Notes: generated by a model not told the origin, from the letters alone. A DNA stretch of 64,000 bases from Pectinophora gossypiella (GCF_024362695.1 NC_065420.1:5843420-5907419), one strand, 5' to 3'; positions 19,331 to 29,682 are shown, counted from the stretch's first letter. A program made the numbers and translations.

Positions 19331-20778
19331 GTGACGTCATGTCGGCTTAATTTATTAACTATCGACTTCATTTATTAATAATTATAGTCTAAACTCCACT
19401 GATAGTTTCCATTCAACAACCGCACTCGGCGAGTTCCTATCTCTCCTCTCCAGTACCAGATCTATATTTATGCTATACAAATTATTCCCAAGTTCTATTT
19501 GCGACTAGATCAATAATTCAACAAGCTATCAACAAAGACCTGTTGTTCTAGGTCAAGACGGGTTTGTACTCCCAATCGCAGTTCGTATAATGTTCAGAAA
19601 TAAAATTTCAAATATACAGCTGTCTCAAAAGTAGGCGTAAAGCGACTTTATTTTTATTTCTATGGCATTTAATTTTTAAACGGCTAAAAGAACTTGAATG
19701 AAGTCGCTGTGGTTCTTCATAGGCTTGCTTCTCAGACGGTGAGCGCCTGTTCGGACCTCGGTACCGGTTGCACTAATGAGTTATTAAGTTTTCACTATCA
19801 CAGTTGGGTCGACCATTATAAACAGCGACACGGCTCACCACCTTTTACGTTGGTGTGGAAAGCTAGGTGACGCGTGAGTACTTAGTTTATCTTGCGATGG
19901 ATTAATATGTACCATGTTTGGTACCATGTCACATTAACTTTTTTGACAAATTGAACTGTAAGTCTCACTAAATGTCAAATATGTTAGTGCGACAAAGTCC
20001 TAAAGCGGCTTATATTGCTCATGACTGTACCACCGACTATCCCAATTGGGATGTAGTTGAGAGCTTGTGTTACGTAAAAACTCGAGTTCATATGAAAGTA
20101 CCTAACCGAGCCTAGCTCAACAGTTGCGGTATATAGTCGTATATCATTCTTTTGGCACGAGTTCACAAACTCATTTCTCGGTCTAGTCTACAAGCAATTT
20201 TGTTTACAGAATAGACTGTGTCTTACATAGATGTAAACACAAGTCTGTTATCCCTAATAGTGTGGCAGAGCCGGAAAAACAGAATACAACTTTCAGCCGT
20301 TGAAATAAGAGCCCTACCTCACTTGGCACGACCGTGGTTGGTCACCATAGTGTCTTAGTGAGATATGGCCCTAAGTCCTGGAAAGGGTATGATGAACTGT
20401 ATGGTAACAAATCAGCCCAACGCCCATTATTTTATTCTATGATAGAAGCTAAAAACTCTGGCTACTCTATACGAAATATTGTTTACATAATAGACTGTCT
20501 TATCTTTCCAAAGACACGCACGTTTTGTATACGTTTTCTTGATTCAACGTGATATATTTATTCACGAATATATTTTAGGAGATAAATGTTTCATTGGGAT
20601 TTGTCAAATCGTTTCGTTCTGAAGGTAACTTGGTCGAAAATAAGTAATTAAATTCGGTACAAATGATATCTAATCTAGCCTACAATTTATTTATTTATTT
20701 AATATTACGCTTAAATTTGCGTTACAAACAATATTCATATCCCAAGAACTTAAAACTACTACACATTAATATTTATAT
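19331..20778. other. Gene-free stretch with dispersed repeats P and Q
   Basis: 19730-19880 (inverted; GTCGACCATTATAAACAGCG) belongs to repeat Q, also at 31410, 42670, 55650 and 58960. 20010-20330 contains repeat P pieces (CCCAATTGGGATGTAGT, ACAACTTTCAGCCG). No gene recognised. Confidence 0.4.
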
Positions 20779-20866
20779 GAGATCCCACTGCTGGGCAAAC
20801 CAGCAGTGGGATCTCGCCGTAGGGACTGGCCGGAGTACTGTGCGTACTCCGGCCAGTCCCTACGGC
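20779..20866. repeat. Two adjacent perfect hairpins
   Basis: Hairpin 1 has 16-bp arms at 20779-20794 and 20800-20815 (GAGATCCCACTGCTGG) around a 5-nt loop. Hairpin 2 starts at the next base, with 23-bp arms at 20816-20838 and 20844-20866 (GCCGTAGGGACTGGCC...) around a 5-nt loop. Neither has a mismatch. The first is built from the CCCACTGCTGGGCAAA motif, the complement of the SINE-B/RTE tail. The second is GC-rich against an AT-rich background. They could be the centre of a head-to-head insertion. Confidence 0.95.
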
Positions 20867-22783
20867 AAGCGTCCAAGTCGTCACACCATCTCTACCACGA
20901 CGCCTGTACCCGTCATGACGCACCCAATGCGTGACGATCCGTGCCCACCGCTCAGAGTGCATGCGACAAACATAAAAAAAAAAACAAATTCGCACGTAGT
21001 GCTTGACAGAAGTATAGACTACAAAACTAATGTTTCTACTAATGATCGATTTAAGCTTGAGGTACACAGAGTAAATGGGACAAGCCGCCCGTCGTTTCGG
21101 TTTCATAAGAATCCCGCGCCGCCTCCAGTCCGCTCTTCCCGCTTTCCCAGCTCTATGTGCAGCAAGCATAACAGCAGAATGTATAATTAATTTTAAAATT
21201 AATCTTTCGGCCTGTAATTGGGCTGATTTACGCGTAGCAAGGTCATTAACTTTAGGTTAGGTCAGCGGACTCTGGGAAAAAGGGAACACTCTAGAGAAAT
21301 GGTGAATTGGCTTCAGAAATCACTTTCTAAATGACTCCATATTACTGGACGCCTGAAGAACAGTTATTAGCTAATTTTCGCACAGGACAAACAACTATTC
21401 AACATAATAGACTATAAATATCGACGATAAGTAACTTCAATAAGATGTGTTAAAAGACGATTTCTTTTTTGAATTTGGGTTGTGTACTTATATATGTCAA
21501 TTGTAGAAATAATTGAGAAACTGACGTTTCTGACAAAGAATATATTATACAATGTATACCTACAGTTAAAATCGCCCCACTTCAGGCTTACCAAGAACTC
21601 TCATTCCAGAAAAAGAATAGTCGTATTTCTTTCAAGAACGGCCATCAATACAATTAACGTCATTCGAGGGTCTTTGAATTGCCCGTTACTTTTATTTAAG
21701 AACACTCAAAATTCAACGCGTAACAGCTGCTACGAACAAATCGAGTCTCTTGTTCTTTTCATTCTTCCAAAATGACGATGGATGGAATTGGATGTAAAAA
21801 AAATATTTTTTTTTTTTTTTTTTTTAACTTTTTTATCCCTTTGGGGAAAGGCAAAGGCAAAGCCGTGCAGCCGTCGTCTAATGTATTTTTTTTGTCATGT
21901 CCAAATCTTAATAAGGCCGAAGCCACGTCTTGTGTGAGTATTTCTCAATGTTCTATATTTCAAGTCCTTTATAAAAGTGTCTTATCTAAAATATTCAAGG
22001 CCGAAGCCACGTCTTCTTCATGTTAATATCCGTGTACAATCCATGTTCTATTATGTTCAATCCATGTTTTCAATTCAAATCCTTTGTAATAAAAATGACA
22101 TATCCAAATTTCTTTTATCCAAGAAAAGTATACAAATCCCCTTTATAACTCCACTTCAGAAGATATTATATAAAAAAAATAAGTGAATATGTTCTTTATT
22201 TAAAAAAATATAAGTTATAAAATCAAAAACAATTTCATACCTATTTCAAATTTGGAATCTATTTCGCTAAATTGCAATTCGAGTGCTTTTTTTTTCTTTT
22301 GCCCATTTGTGGGTCAGGCTAAGATCATAAGACCATGCTGCCTAGTCTTCAGTATCAATTCGAGTGCGATAATATTTTCATTTTTGTTATAATGTTTTAA
22401 AGGAAACTAACATAATTTTCTATTCAGCCACTGATCAAAATATTTATTTATGCTTTGAGTCTTGCATAATTCAATTTTATCGACAGTAACTTTGTTATTA
22501 GCTTGTTCACTTCCTCCCGTCTTGACTACGTTAAGATTGATTTTAATAAAGAATATTCCAGCTGTTTGTTTCTCTTTAAATTAAACTTTGAAGGGTTTTT
22601 ATGTTTCTATGGTACCTCTTGTGTACCTGTTGTGTGTGATCGGATATGTCAGTCACTTGAGAGCACACGAACGACACTCTCATTAGTTGTCGAGTCGCTG
22701 TGGCCGAATACGGTCAGGAAAGGATTAAGGATTACCTCTTGTGTAAAGGCTTGAGAAGGCGTAATATTATTAAAATAATACGA
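20867..22783. other. Unassigned DNA
   Basis: 20870-21190 has an open frame on both strands but no recognisable product. A T-run lies at 21807-21826, followed by a TATCCCTTTGGGGAAAGGC block related to the complement of 1400-1430. A GGCCGAAGCCACGTCTT phrase is repeated at 21916 and 22000, about 84 bp apart. No gene identified. Confidence 0.35.
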
Positions 22784-23075
22784 TATGAGGAGCTCGATGG
22801 CGCAGCGGTTAACGCTCTCGGTCTGCGATTGTTGAAGTTAAGCAACTTTCGCAAAGGCCGGTCAAAGGATGGGTGACCACAAAAAAAAAAGATTTCATCT
22901 CGAGCTCCTCCGTACTTCGGAAGGCACGTTAAGCCGTTGGTCCCGGCTGCATTAGCAGTCGTTAATAACCATCAATCCGCACTGGACCCGCGTGATCGTT
23001 TTAAGGCCCGATCTCCCTATCCATCCATAGGGAAGACCCGTGCCCCAGCAGTGGGGACGTTAATGGGCTGATGAT
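22784..23075 (+). mobile_element. SINE-C copy 2 (5S-derived)
   Basis: Same order as 541-837: tRNA-like GGCGCAGCGGTTAACG, GAAGTTAAGCAAC and GGATGGGTGACC from 5S rRNA, A-run, core, CCCCAGCAGTGGGG tail. Target-site duplication AATAATACGA at 22774-22783 and 23076-23085. In this copy both 5S boxes are exact matches to the conserved rRNA sequence. Confidence 0.85.
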
Positions 23076-23257
23076 AATAATACGACATCTTAGCCACCTG
23101 CAGTTTACAAAAAACAAAAAAGAACTTAGTCCGAAAACAATAGACAAAAGCCTCTTTGATCGTTTTCACTTTATTTGTGACTGTGAAACTCGCTAGCACT
23201 TTTGATACATCAAGATTTTAGGTAATACGTACCTACGTATATAAATATACTTATATA

Positions 23258-23602
23258 CAGGGTGTAAGTGACATCGTAACGAAGACTTTTTGGGATGATT
23301 CAGATCACGATTCTGAGTTGATATCAAGTGGAATTTTCCCTCGCAAAAGTGTGGAACGGAAAATATTTTAAAAAACACTAAAATTTTCATGAATTTTCCG
23401 ACAGAAAATTCCACATGAACTTAGACGCAGATTAAAGAGAAGGCGAACGTCGTGACTTATAAGGAGGTGAAGGAATTGGTCTTTGATAGACAATAATGGA
23501 GAATGCTACACCGATAGGAGCAAATTAGTGATAATCAACTCAGAATCATGGTCTAAATCATCCCCCTCACTATTCGTTACGGTGTCACTAACACCCTGTA
23601 TA
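23258..23602. mobile_element. Hairpin MITE H with a LINE-2 end inserted
   Basis: The outer ends are ACAGGGTGTAAGTGACATCG and GGTGTCACTAACACCCTGTA. Between CACATGAACTTAG (about 23424) and AATCAACTCAGAATC (about 23531) the palindrome is interrupted by about 107 bp matching LINE-2 (GCAGATTAAAGAGAAGGCG to GAGCAAATTAGTGAT). The insertion is therefore younger than the MITE. Confidence 0.7.
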
Positions 23603-23914
23603 ATGAAAATAACGAATAACAATCCTAAATAAAATAAAATAAATAACGTATCTACTTATCTATCATCTTCATAATATAAAGTAAAATGCTACAAAAACGT
23701 TCCGGTGGGTTGCTAAAGTTTTACTAGCAATTATAAAGTCGGTCTGTTTCTAGGAAAACTTAATATCCAGTTACCAGCCTTTGGCTTAGCTACGGAAGAG
23801 GAAAATTACGAAAAATGTTGCCACGTGTAATAATTATATACTAATTGGGTAGTTTCCAAGGTCAAAAATAAATTATTAAATATTATTATAATTACTAAAA
23901 TACTTAAACCACAT

Positions 23915-24115
23915 ACATAAACTCACGCCTATTTCCCACCGGGGTAAGCAGATACCATAGAATTCCATTTGCTTCGATCCTGACACACTTCACTTGCTTC
24001 CTCCACATTCATCAATCGCTTCATACACGCACGCCGGTTCAGAGTAGATCGTACACATTTTCTAAGGCCAGACCAATTTGGTCAATGTAAGTCCTTCTAG
24101 GTCTTCCTTTCTTTA
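23915..24115 (-). pseudogene. LINE-3 3' end fragment
   Basis: Complement of the segment at 35440-35640: ACTCACGCCTATTTCCCACC at its 3' end, then GATCCTGACACACTTC and CATTCATCAATCGCTTC. Untranslatable as a single frame because of indels. Confidence 0.65.
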
Positions 24116-24119
24116 CTTA

Positions 24120-24254
24120 AACTAATAATATTTCAGTTTATTTACTTACTTAATTATTTAAATTACGCAACGCGCAACAATCATTTCGATAATTTATCAC
24201 GAGTTTCTGTGACGTCACGGTGTACGTTATCGTACAAAGGAGAATGGGCGAATC
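24120..24254 (+). repeat. Repeat K, left half, interrupted by the inverted repeat
   Basis: TTATCACGAGTTTCTGTGAC and CACGGTGTACG correspond to 61100-61125 of the intact K copy. The remainder of this K copy resumes at 26812. Confidence 0.55.
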
Positions 24255-25388
24255 TGGTCCAAGAACCTCCACTGATGAGACTTATATGTAATGAAAGCTT
24301 ATGCTTTCTCTATGAATCTGGCAAAGTTCTATCAGATTCTGTCCCGGGGTTCTTTTTTTACGGCCATGTTTGTCCTGGCTAAAAATGTGATAAAATACAG
24401 TGGGAGCTAAAATCGACTCAAGATTTGTTGCTGGATAACTAAGTCTACATAAATAATTATGTATCATATTGTATATCATTTTAAAGAGGATCTTTTCCAG
24501 AATCCGAAACATAAAAAAAAACGAAAAAAAATCTTTTTGTAAGCGAATTATAGTCAATTTATATCTGCAGCGCCATTGTTTCTCGGTAGCTAAGTTCAAG
24601 TTTCATGCCTTTTACCCCTTCCAAAAGTATCTTACCGATTTTTTTTATATTGCTTCCGGAATTTGATCTGAGTGATAATAACAAGAAAAATAAATAGACA
24701 CCTCTCCGATAGAGACCGCCTAAGCTATTGCCTATTGCAAGAAATCGTTATCATTAGCAAGTCATTACGGTATTGCATATAAGCTTATCAGCAACTTGGA
24801 ACTTGGTCCAAGAACCTCCACTGGTGAGACTTGCATGTAATGATAGCTTATACTTGTCCTATGATTCTGGCAAAGTTCTACCAAACTCTGTGCTAGGGTT
24901 TTTTTACGGCCATGTTTGTCCTGAGTGTACAGTAGTGGACTGCAAAATCACCTCAGGATTTGTTGTCGAAAAACTATTTAACTAAGTCTATATACATAAT
25001 TATATATCATAATGTATATCAATTTTAAAGGGGAAGGTTATCAGAATCAGAAACACAAATAAAAAAAATGCATTAAGTATGTAAACGACTTTTAGCCAAC
25101 TCACGTCCGTAGCACCATTTTTCTCAGCAGCTACGTACGAGTTTCGCGCCTTCCAACCTTTCCAAAGAAGCCTAATCATTTTTTCCTTCTTCTGATATTG
25201 CATTCTTAACCTGATAAGTGACAACAAAGAAAAAAAAATAAAAAAAATAAGAAGAAATAAAATAGATACCATTCCGATAGAGGCCGCGTGAGCTATGGAC
25301 CTATTGCAAGATAACGTACTCAAAGGCTAGTCATTATAATCCAACAGACGTAACATGTTTAGAATGCGGGAGGACGCAAATGTAGTAT
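24255..25388 (+). repeat. Inverted-repeat left arm (units A and B)
   Basis: Unit A is 24255-24803 and unit B 24804-25388. Both can be translated as NLVQEPPLxRLxCNxSL... followed by FFYGHVCP. In B the frame runs on to LFN and a stop at 24983-24985; in A it stops soon after CPG. Substitutions between A and B fall in all codon positions with one in-frame 3-bp indel, so evidence for a real peptide is weak. The inner boundary lies within GTAGTATG. Confidence 0.75.
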
Positions 25389-25599
25389 GTTTTCTTTCAC
25401 CACAATCTTGTTTTATTAATCCAGGCTTATATCTTGTATTATAAACAATGCCGAATGGTACAACAAACGTATCGTAAACGTAAGGTTGCCTGGTAGTAAT
25501 TGCTACCTTGGCAATAAAGCCGCCTTTTGCACCAGTTATTGCCTGAACTTGTTTAATAAATGTGTTTCTTTTGTATACAATAGAGTCATTGTATTGCAT
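25327..25599 (-). CDS. Hypothetical ORF in the loop, 90 aa
   Basis: Starts at an ATG (25597-25599) and reads MQYNDSIVYKRNTFIKQVQA, then ITGAKGGFIAKVAITTRQPY and a Val/Tyr-rich stretch. The composition looks like a folded protein domain, and an AG precedes the ATG by a few bases, so an exon captured in the loop is conceivable. The last 20 codons lie in the left arm. No signal peptide and no recognised family. Confidence 0.25.
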   Translation of the reverse strand: MQYNDSIVYKRNTFIKQVQAITGAKGGFIAKVAITTRQPYVYDTFVVPFGIVYNTRYKPGLIKQDCGERKHTTFASSRILNMLRLLDYND

Positions 25600-25816
25600 C
25601 TTGATTAGAATGACTTATTTCTTGTTTCTCTCGTACTAAGCTGTATACTGTTAGTGTTAAAGAGACACACACATATTTCGTCTCTTTCGCATAAGGCGAT
25701 GTACTACATTTCCGTCCCGCCGCATTCTAATCATGTTACGTCTGTTGGATTATAAAGACTAGCCTTTGAGTACGTTATCTTGCAATAGGTCCATAGCTTA
25801 CGCGGCCTCTATCGGA

Positions 25817-25942
25817 ATGGTATCTATTTTATTTCTTGTTGTTGTCACTTGTCAGGTTAAGAATGCAATATCAGAAGAAGGAAAAAATGATTGGGCTTCT
25901 TTGGAAAGGTTGGAAGGCGCGAAACTCGTACGTAGCTGCTGA
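25817..25942 (+). CDS. Hypothetical small secreted peptide in right arm, 41 aa
   Basis: ATG at 25817 opens MVSILFLVVVTCQVKNA, a plausible signal peptide, and continues with an acidic-basic tail to a stop at 25940-25942. In the left arm the 23-bp insertion shifts this frame so the peptide is not preserved. Unit A' has the homologous sequence without an ATG. It may be fortuitous. Confidence 0.2.
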   Translation: MVSILFLVVVTCQVKNAISEEGKNDWASLERLEGAKLVRSC

Positions 25943-26811
25943 GAAAAATGGTGCTACGGACGTGAGTTGGCTAAAAGTCGTTTACATACTTAATGCATTT
26001 TTTTTATTTGTGTTTCTGATTCTGATAACCTTCCCCTTTAAAATTGATATACATTATGATATATAATTATGTATATAGACTTAGTTAAATAGTTTTTCGA
26101 CAACAAATCCTGAGGTGATTTTGCAGTCCACTGCTGTACACTCAGGACAAACATGGCCGTAAAAAAACCCTAGCACAGAGTTTGGTAGAACTTTGCCAGA
26201 ATCATAGGACAAGTATAAGCTATCATTACATGCAAGTCTCACCAGTGGAGGTTCTTGGACCAAGTTCCAAGTTGCTGATAAGCTTATATGCAATACCGTA
26301 ATGACTTGCTAATGATAACGATTTCTTGCAATAGGCAATAGCTTAGGCGGTCTCTATCGGAGAGGTGTCTATTTATTTTTCTTGTTATTATCACTCAGAT
26401 CAAATTCCGGAAGCAATATAAAAAAAATCGGTAAGATACTTTTGGAAGGGGTAAAAGGCATGAAACTTGAACTTAGCTACCGAGAAACAATGGCGCTGCA
26501 GATATAAATTGACTATAATTCGCTTACAAAAAGATTTTTTTTCGTTTTTTTTTATGTTTCGGATTCTGGAAAAGATCCTCTTTAAAATGATATACAATAT
26601 GATACATAATTATTTATGTAGACTTAGTTATCCAGCAACAAATCTTGAGTCGATTTTAGCTCCCACTGTATTTTATCACATTTTTAGCCAGGACAAACAT
26701 GGCCGTAAAAAAAGAACCCCGGGACAGAATCTGATAGAACTTTGGCAGAATCATAGGGAAAGCATAAGCTTTCATTACATATAAGTCTCATCAGTGGAGG
26801 TTCTTGGACCA

Positions 26812-26890
26812 AGTTTCATACAAAAGTGCCCATTGTCATTTCATATTAATTTCCCGTTTTGACGTTTAGAAAAAGTAACAGAAAAAGTAA
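26812..26890 (+). repeat. Repeat K, right half
   Basis: TTTCATACAAAAGTGCCCATTG through CGTTTTGACGTTTAGAAAAA corresponds to the part of K immediately following the piece at 24120-24254, compared with 61130-61190. Confidence 0.55.
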
Positions 26891-27802
26891 GTGAATTGTA
26901 GCGTTGACAGCGACTTTTCGAACGGCGACTCTCGCTACGGCGAGTCTTTTTACGGCGAGTGGCCTTATTAAATTTCAGATCATCGTCTCAATATAAACAA
27001 ATTATTTTTTTCACATTTCGTTACGAAAACCTTGTACGTATTTACTATTCCTTGCTTTTTACCATAATATTATTTGTTTTTTTTTATACCATAATTTGTT
27101 ACTATCCGCTTGATCACAATCTCACCTGGCAAGTGATCATGTAGCCTTAGGTGGGCCATGCTTACCTAGCCTTGAAAATAGGCTGCGGCAAGCTGCTCCA
27201 GTCATTGTAGACTTGCAGTTTCGTGCGGATTTAAATAGAAAAAGTACTTAAAAGTTTAACTAATTTTCCTGCAGAACCCGCCACAACTTTATCAATGTTC
27301 ACATTTCCATTTTTGTTAGAATGAGTAATTAAAGCCGTGAAGCGTTGTTGATTTGGTACGAGCCTCACATTTGCATGGCTGTTAGATAAATTAAGCAATC
27401 AGTACTACTCGACAGCCGCAATTACAATTTATGGACACTCAACTTGACTTCATTTGTACAGGATTTATTATCTACTAGTAAAATAATATGACAGCCTGTT
27501 TTGTGTTGTGTGTATTTGCTTTTAGCGTCATTTTGAAGGCGGTAAAATTATGCTTGTAACTCTCCCCAAAACAAAGCAGCGCTTGCTGACGAGGAGCGAG
27601 TATTACTATATACCTCTTCCTACCCCTTCGAGGACACAGACGTGATGCCAAGTTATATCATAAAACCAGTATTAGGAATAACAGTAAATAACTATTTTTC
27701 GCCAAATATTCAGATTTATTTTATCTATAATCAGGCTTCAAAAAAGAACACTTTTGAATAAAAATATTGCGAACTCTAAAATTAAAGTGCACATACCTCA
27801 TT
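26891..27802. other. Unassigned DNA
   Basis: 26921-26962 has three short ACGGCGAGT/C repeats. 27595-27660 contains the TACCCCTTCGAGGACACAG block that recurs near 18175 and 37145. Nothing coding was recognised. Confidence 0.35.
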
Positions 27803-28180
27803 GGCCCCGATTCCTGCAGACACCGCCTAATTTTATTTTAAGTTATATCCGTCATTTTCATATCCGTCGAAAAGGAAAGGGACGGATGATTCACAGCTCT
27901 TAATTTTAGGAAGAATGAGTAAATGAATGAATAACCCGGGCGAATCAAAAAGGTACGTCGCTGGTATGCAATCCGTTTGACGTACTGTCTACTTAACTGT
28001 GTCGGGTTATTGACTGATGTAAAATTTTTAGACGGTTGGTTTAGATTTGTGCTTAAAATTGACGTGTGTTCCATAAATTTTATGATTGTCGATTACCCGT
28101 CCCTTTCCTTTTCGGCGGATAAGAAAATGACAGATATAACTTAAAATAAAATTAGATGGTATTTACAGGAATTAGCACCA
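27803..28180 (+). mobile_element. MITE-G, near full-length copy
   Basis: Starts GGCCCCGATTCCTGCAGAC and ends TTTACAGGAATTAGCACCA, with inverted ends of about 85 bp containing ATCCGTCGAAAAGGAAAGGG and its complement. Length 378 bp, close to the 385-bp copy at 5421. Confidence 0.75.
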
Positions 28181-28416
28181 ATGTCTTTTGAGGAGTAACG
28201 AATAAGGTTGTCGTTTAATAAAAAGAAAAGGACGCCTAATTCAATGGATACGTTGATCAAATGCCGATTATTTATTCCGTCGTCGAAATAGTAGGCTTCG
28301 TAGCATACAGATGAAGTATCGTTTTCAGGAAAAATGTAGAAACTTGTCAATGTTTCTCGGAAATTGTTAGAGCGTTTGGAATAGTTTTTTTTTTATGTAC
28401 CTGGTCTTATAATTGA

Positions 28417-28668
28417 ACCACAAAGCGTGACACGCTTGTATTCAAAATCAGCCCCGATAAATGGGAAGACCTGGCTAGGGACCGTAACCAGTGGAGGATG
28501 TCTTTGGTCGATGGTTGCAAGGCACATGACGAGGCCTGGATTTCAGATTTTAAACGAAAGATTTTAATAACCAGACATAACACACGAATACAGTACAACT
28601 TGTGCGGCCTTATTGCTCTAGAGCAATTCCTTCCAGGCAACCACTACCAGGAAACATACAGTTACTAA
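28417..28668 (+). pseudogene. LINE ORF2 C-terminal remnant
   Basis: An 83-codon open stretch (no ATG needed) reads RDTLVFKISPDKWEDLARDR, then NQWRMSLVDGCKAHDEAW, and ends at TAA 28666-28668. The pattern W(E/D)xLAxDRxxWR near the C-terminus is characteristic of reverse-transcriptase ORFs of non-LTR elements. 5' truncated at about 28417. Confidence 0.6.
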
Positions 28669-28726
28669 ACTTGGACTGGATTGGATTGATCATTTATCGT
28701 AACCCGGTTCGATCAGGACCACGAGC

Positions 28727-29106
28727 CATTTGAATGATGATTGGGCCCAAATAATTCAATCATTTGGGTCATATCTTTCACCAGAATCATAGATTGGATT
28801 TGATTCAGGCTTGACCGTAGACGTATGTATACAGGGTGTTAGTGAAATCGTAACAAAAACTTTGAGGGATAATTGGGACCATGATTCTGAGTTGACATCA
28901 TCACTTGATATTAACTCAAAAGTCGATTTGAATGATGATTGGGTCCAAATGATTCAATCATTTCGGTTATTTCGTTCACCAGAGACATGGATTGGATTTG
29001 ATTCAGGTTTGACCGTAGACAGTCATATTGAGTGAGACCCTGATCATGAGCCATGGTCTGAATCATTCCCTCAGTATTCGGTACAATGTCACTAACACCC
29101 TGTATA
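28727..29106 (+). repeat. Direct duplication interleaved with hairpin MITE H
   Basis: A block of about 95 bp (GAATGATGATTGGGCCCAAA ... GATTCAGGCTTGACCGTAGAC) occurs at 28731-28822 and again at 28931-29020. The first copy is followed directly by the H terminus ACAGGGTGTTAGTG (28831) and the second lies inside the H palindrome, whose right end CACTAACACCCTGTATA finishes at 29106. Confidence 0.65.
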
Positions 29107-29680
29107 TATGTCGCAGTCGGATTGTATAATCCGCTGTATTACATTACGGCTAGCTGTTTTCAAAAACAGGGCCGTTTTGTAATGCGGCGGTTCAACGATT
29201 AGCTGTATTGAATGCGGCTAAGTAAAAAACCGCCGAAACGTATTCGTCGCCTTACGTCATTCAACACGGCTAGCCGTAATGTAATAAGGCGAGGGATTAG
29301 CCGCCTCTTTGACAGTTTTTAGTTCCGATTCTTAACACTCATGGTGCTGCCTGTAATAACAACAACAATGGCGTTGAATGCAGAAAGTGTGTTATTAAAC
29401 AGCGAAGTTACAAGTGAATTAAATAAAGGAAACGTGTTAAATATGTCGGTAAATAGTGAATTTAAGAACAATTTTCAAGTGCAATTAGAAAAAAATATTA
29501 TAGTCACCCTACAATTTAAGTAGTAGTACAATGCGGCTGAACGTGGACCGCTTTATTGGAGAACGTATCGCAATGACAATACGGCTACTCGTTGAACCGC
29601 CGCATTACAAAACGGCCCTGTTTTTGAAAACAGCTAGCCGTAATGTAATACAGCTGATTATACAATCCGGCTGCGACATA
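29107..29680 (+). mobile_element. Non-autonomous long-TIR DNA element
   Basis: The first and last ~105 bp are inverted copies (about 95% identical), starting TATGTCGCAG and flanked by TA on both sides (29105-29106, 29681-29682). A GGCTAGCCGTAATGTAATA motif recurs near both ends and internally at about 29262-29285. The 574-bp element begins exactly where a hairpin MITE ends. It contains one small ORF. The TA flank suggests a Tc1/mariner-like or similar transposase in trans, but the family is unidentified. Confidence 0.8.
29341..29523 (+). CDS. Hypothetical 60-aa ORF inside the TIR element
   Basis: ATG at 29341 encodes MVLPVITTTMALNAESVLLN, then a Glu/Asn/Ser-rich segment to the stop at 29521-29523. 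The composition is protein-like but I recognise no domain. It may be a remnant of an ORF or captured host sequence. Confidence 0.2.
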   Translation: MVLPVITTTMALNAESVLLNSEVTSELNKGNVLNMSVNSEFKNNFQVQLEKNIIVTLQFK

Positions 29681-29682
29681 TA

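Larger units (their letters stand above)
24255..26811. mobile_element. Large inverted repeat (foldback-like element or hairpin locus)
   Basis: The left arm 24255-25388 (1134 bp) and right arm 25701-26811 (1111 bp) are inverted copies, an estimated 98-99% identical, around a 312-bp loop. The length difference is an A-rich insertion of about 23 bp in the left arm near 25226-25250. Each arm consists of two diverged direct units, A (from 24255) and B (from 24804), both starting TGGTCCAAGAACCTCCACTG, with a 549-bp period. The order is A-B-loop-B'-A'. The flanks are two different halves of one repeat K copy, so the structure behaves as an insertion. Long inverted arms built of tandem units recall foldback transposons; a long hairpin RNA is the other possibility. 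No transposase is encoded. Confidence 0.85.

Noticed and set aside
20663..21190. 175-codon ORF
   Set aside because: It runs through two perfect hairpins and so has matching frames on both strands. No domain is recognisable.
25327..25599. Assignment of the loop ORF to the MBF2/REPAT family
   Set aside because: A faint resemblance in hydrophobic spacing, but the characteristic GGxG and IYG features are absent.
24255..26811. Assembly artefact (chimeric palindrome)
   Set aside because: The arms differ by substitutions and a 23-bp indel, and the flanks are different halves of one repeat, not mirror images. Not fully excluded without reads.
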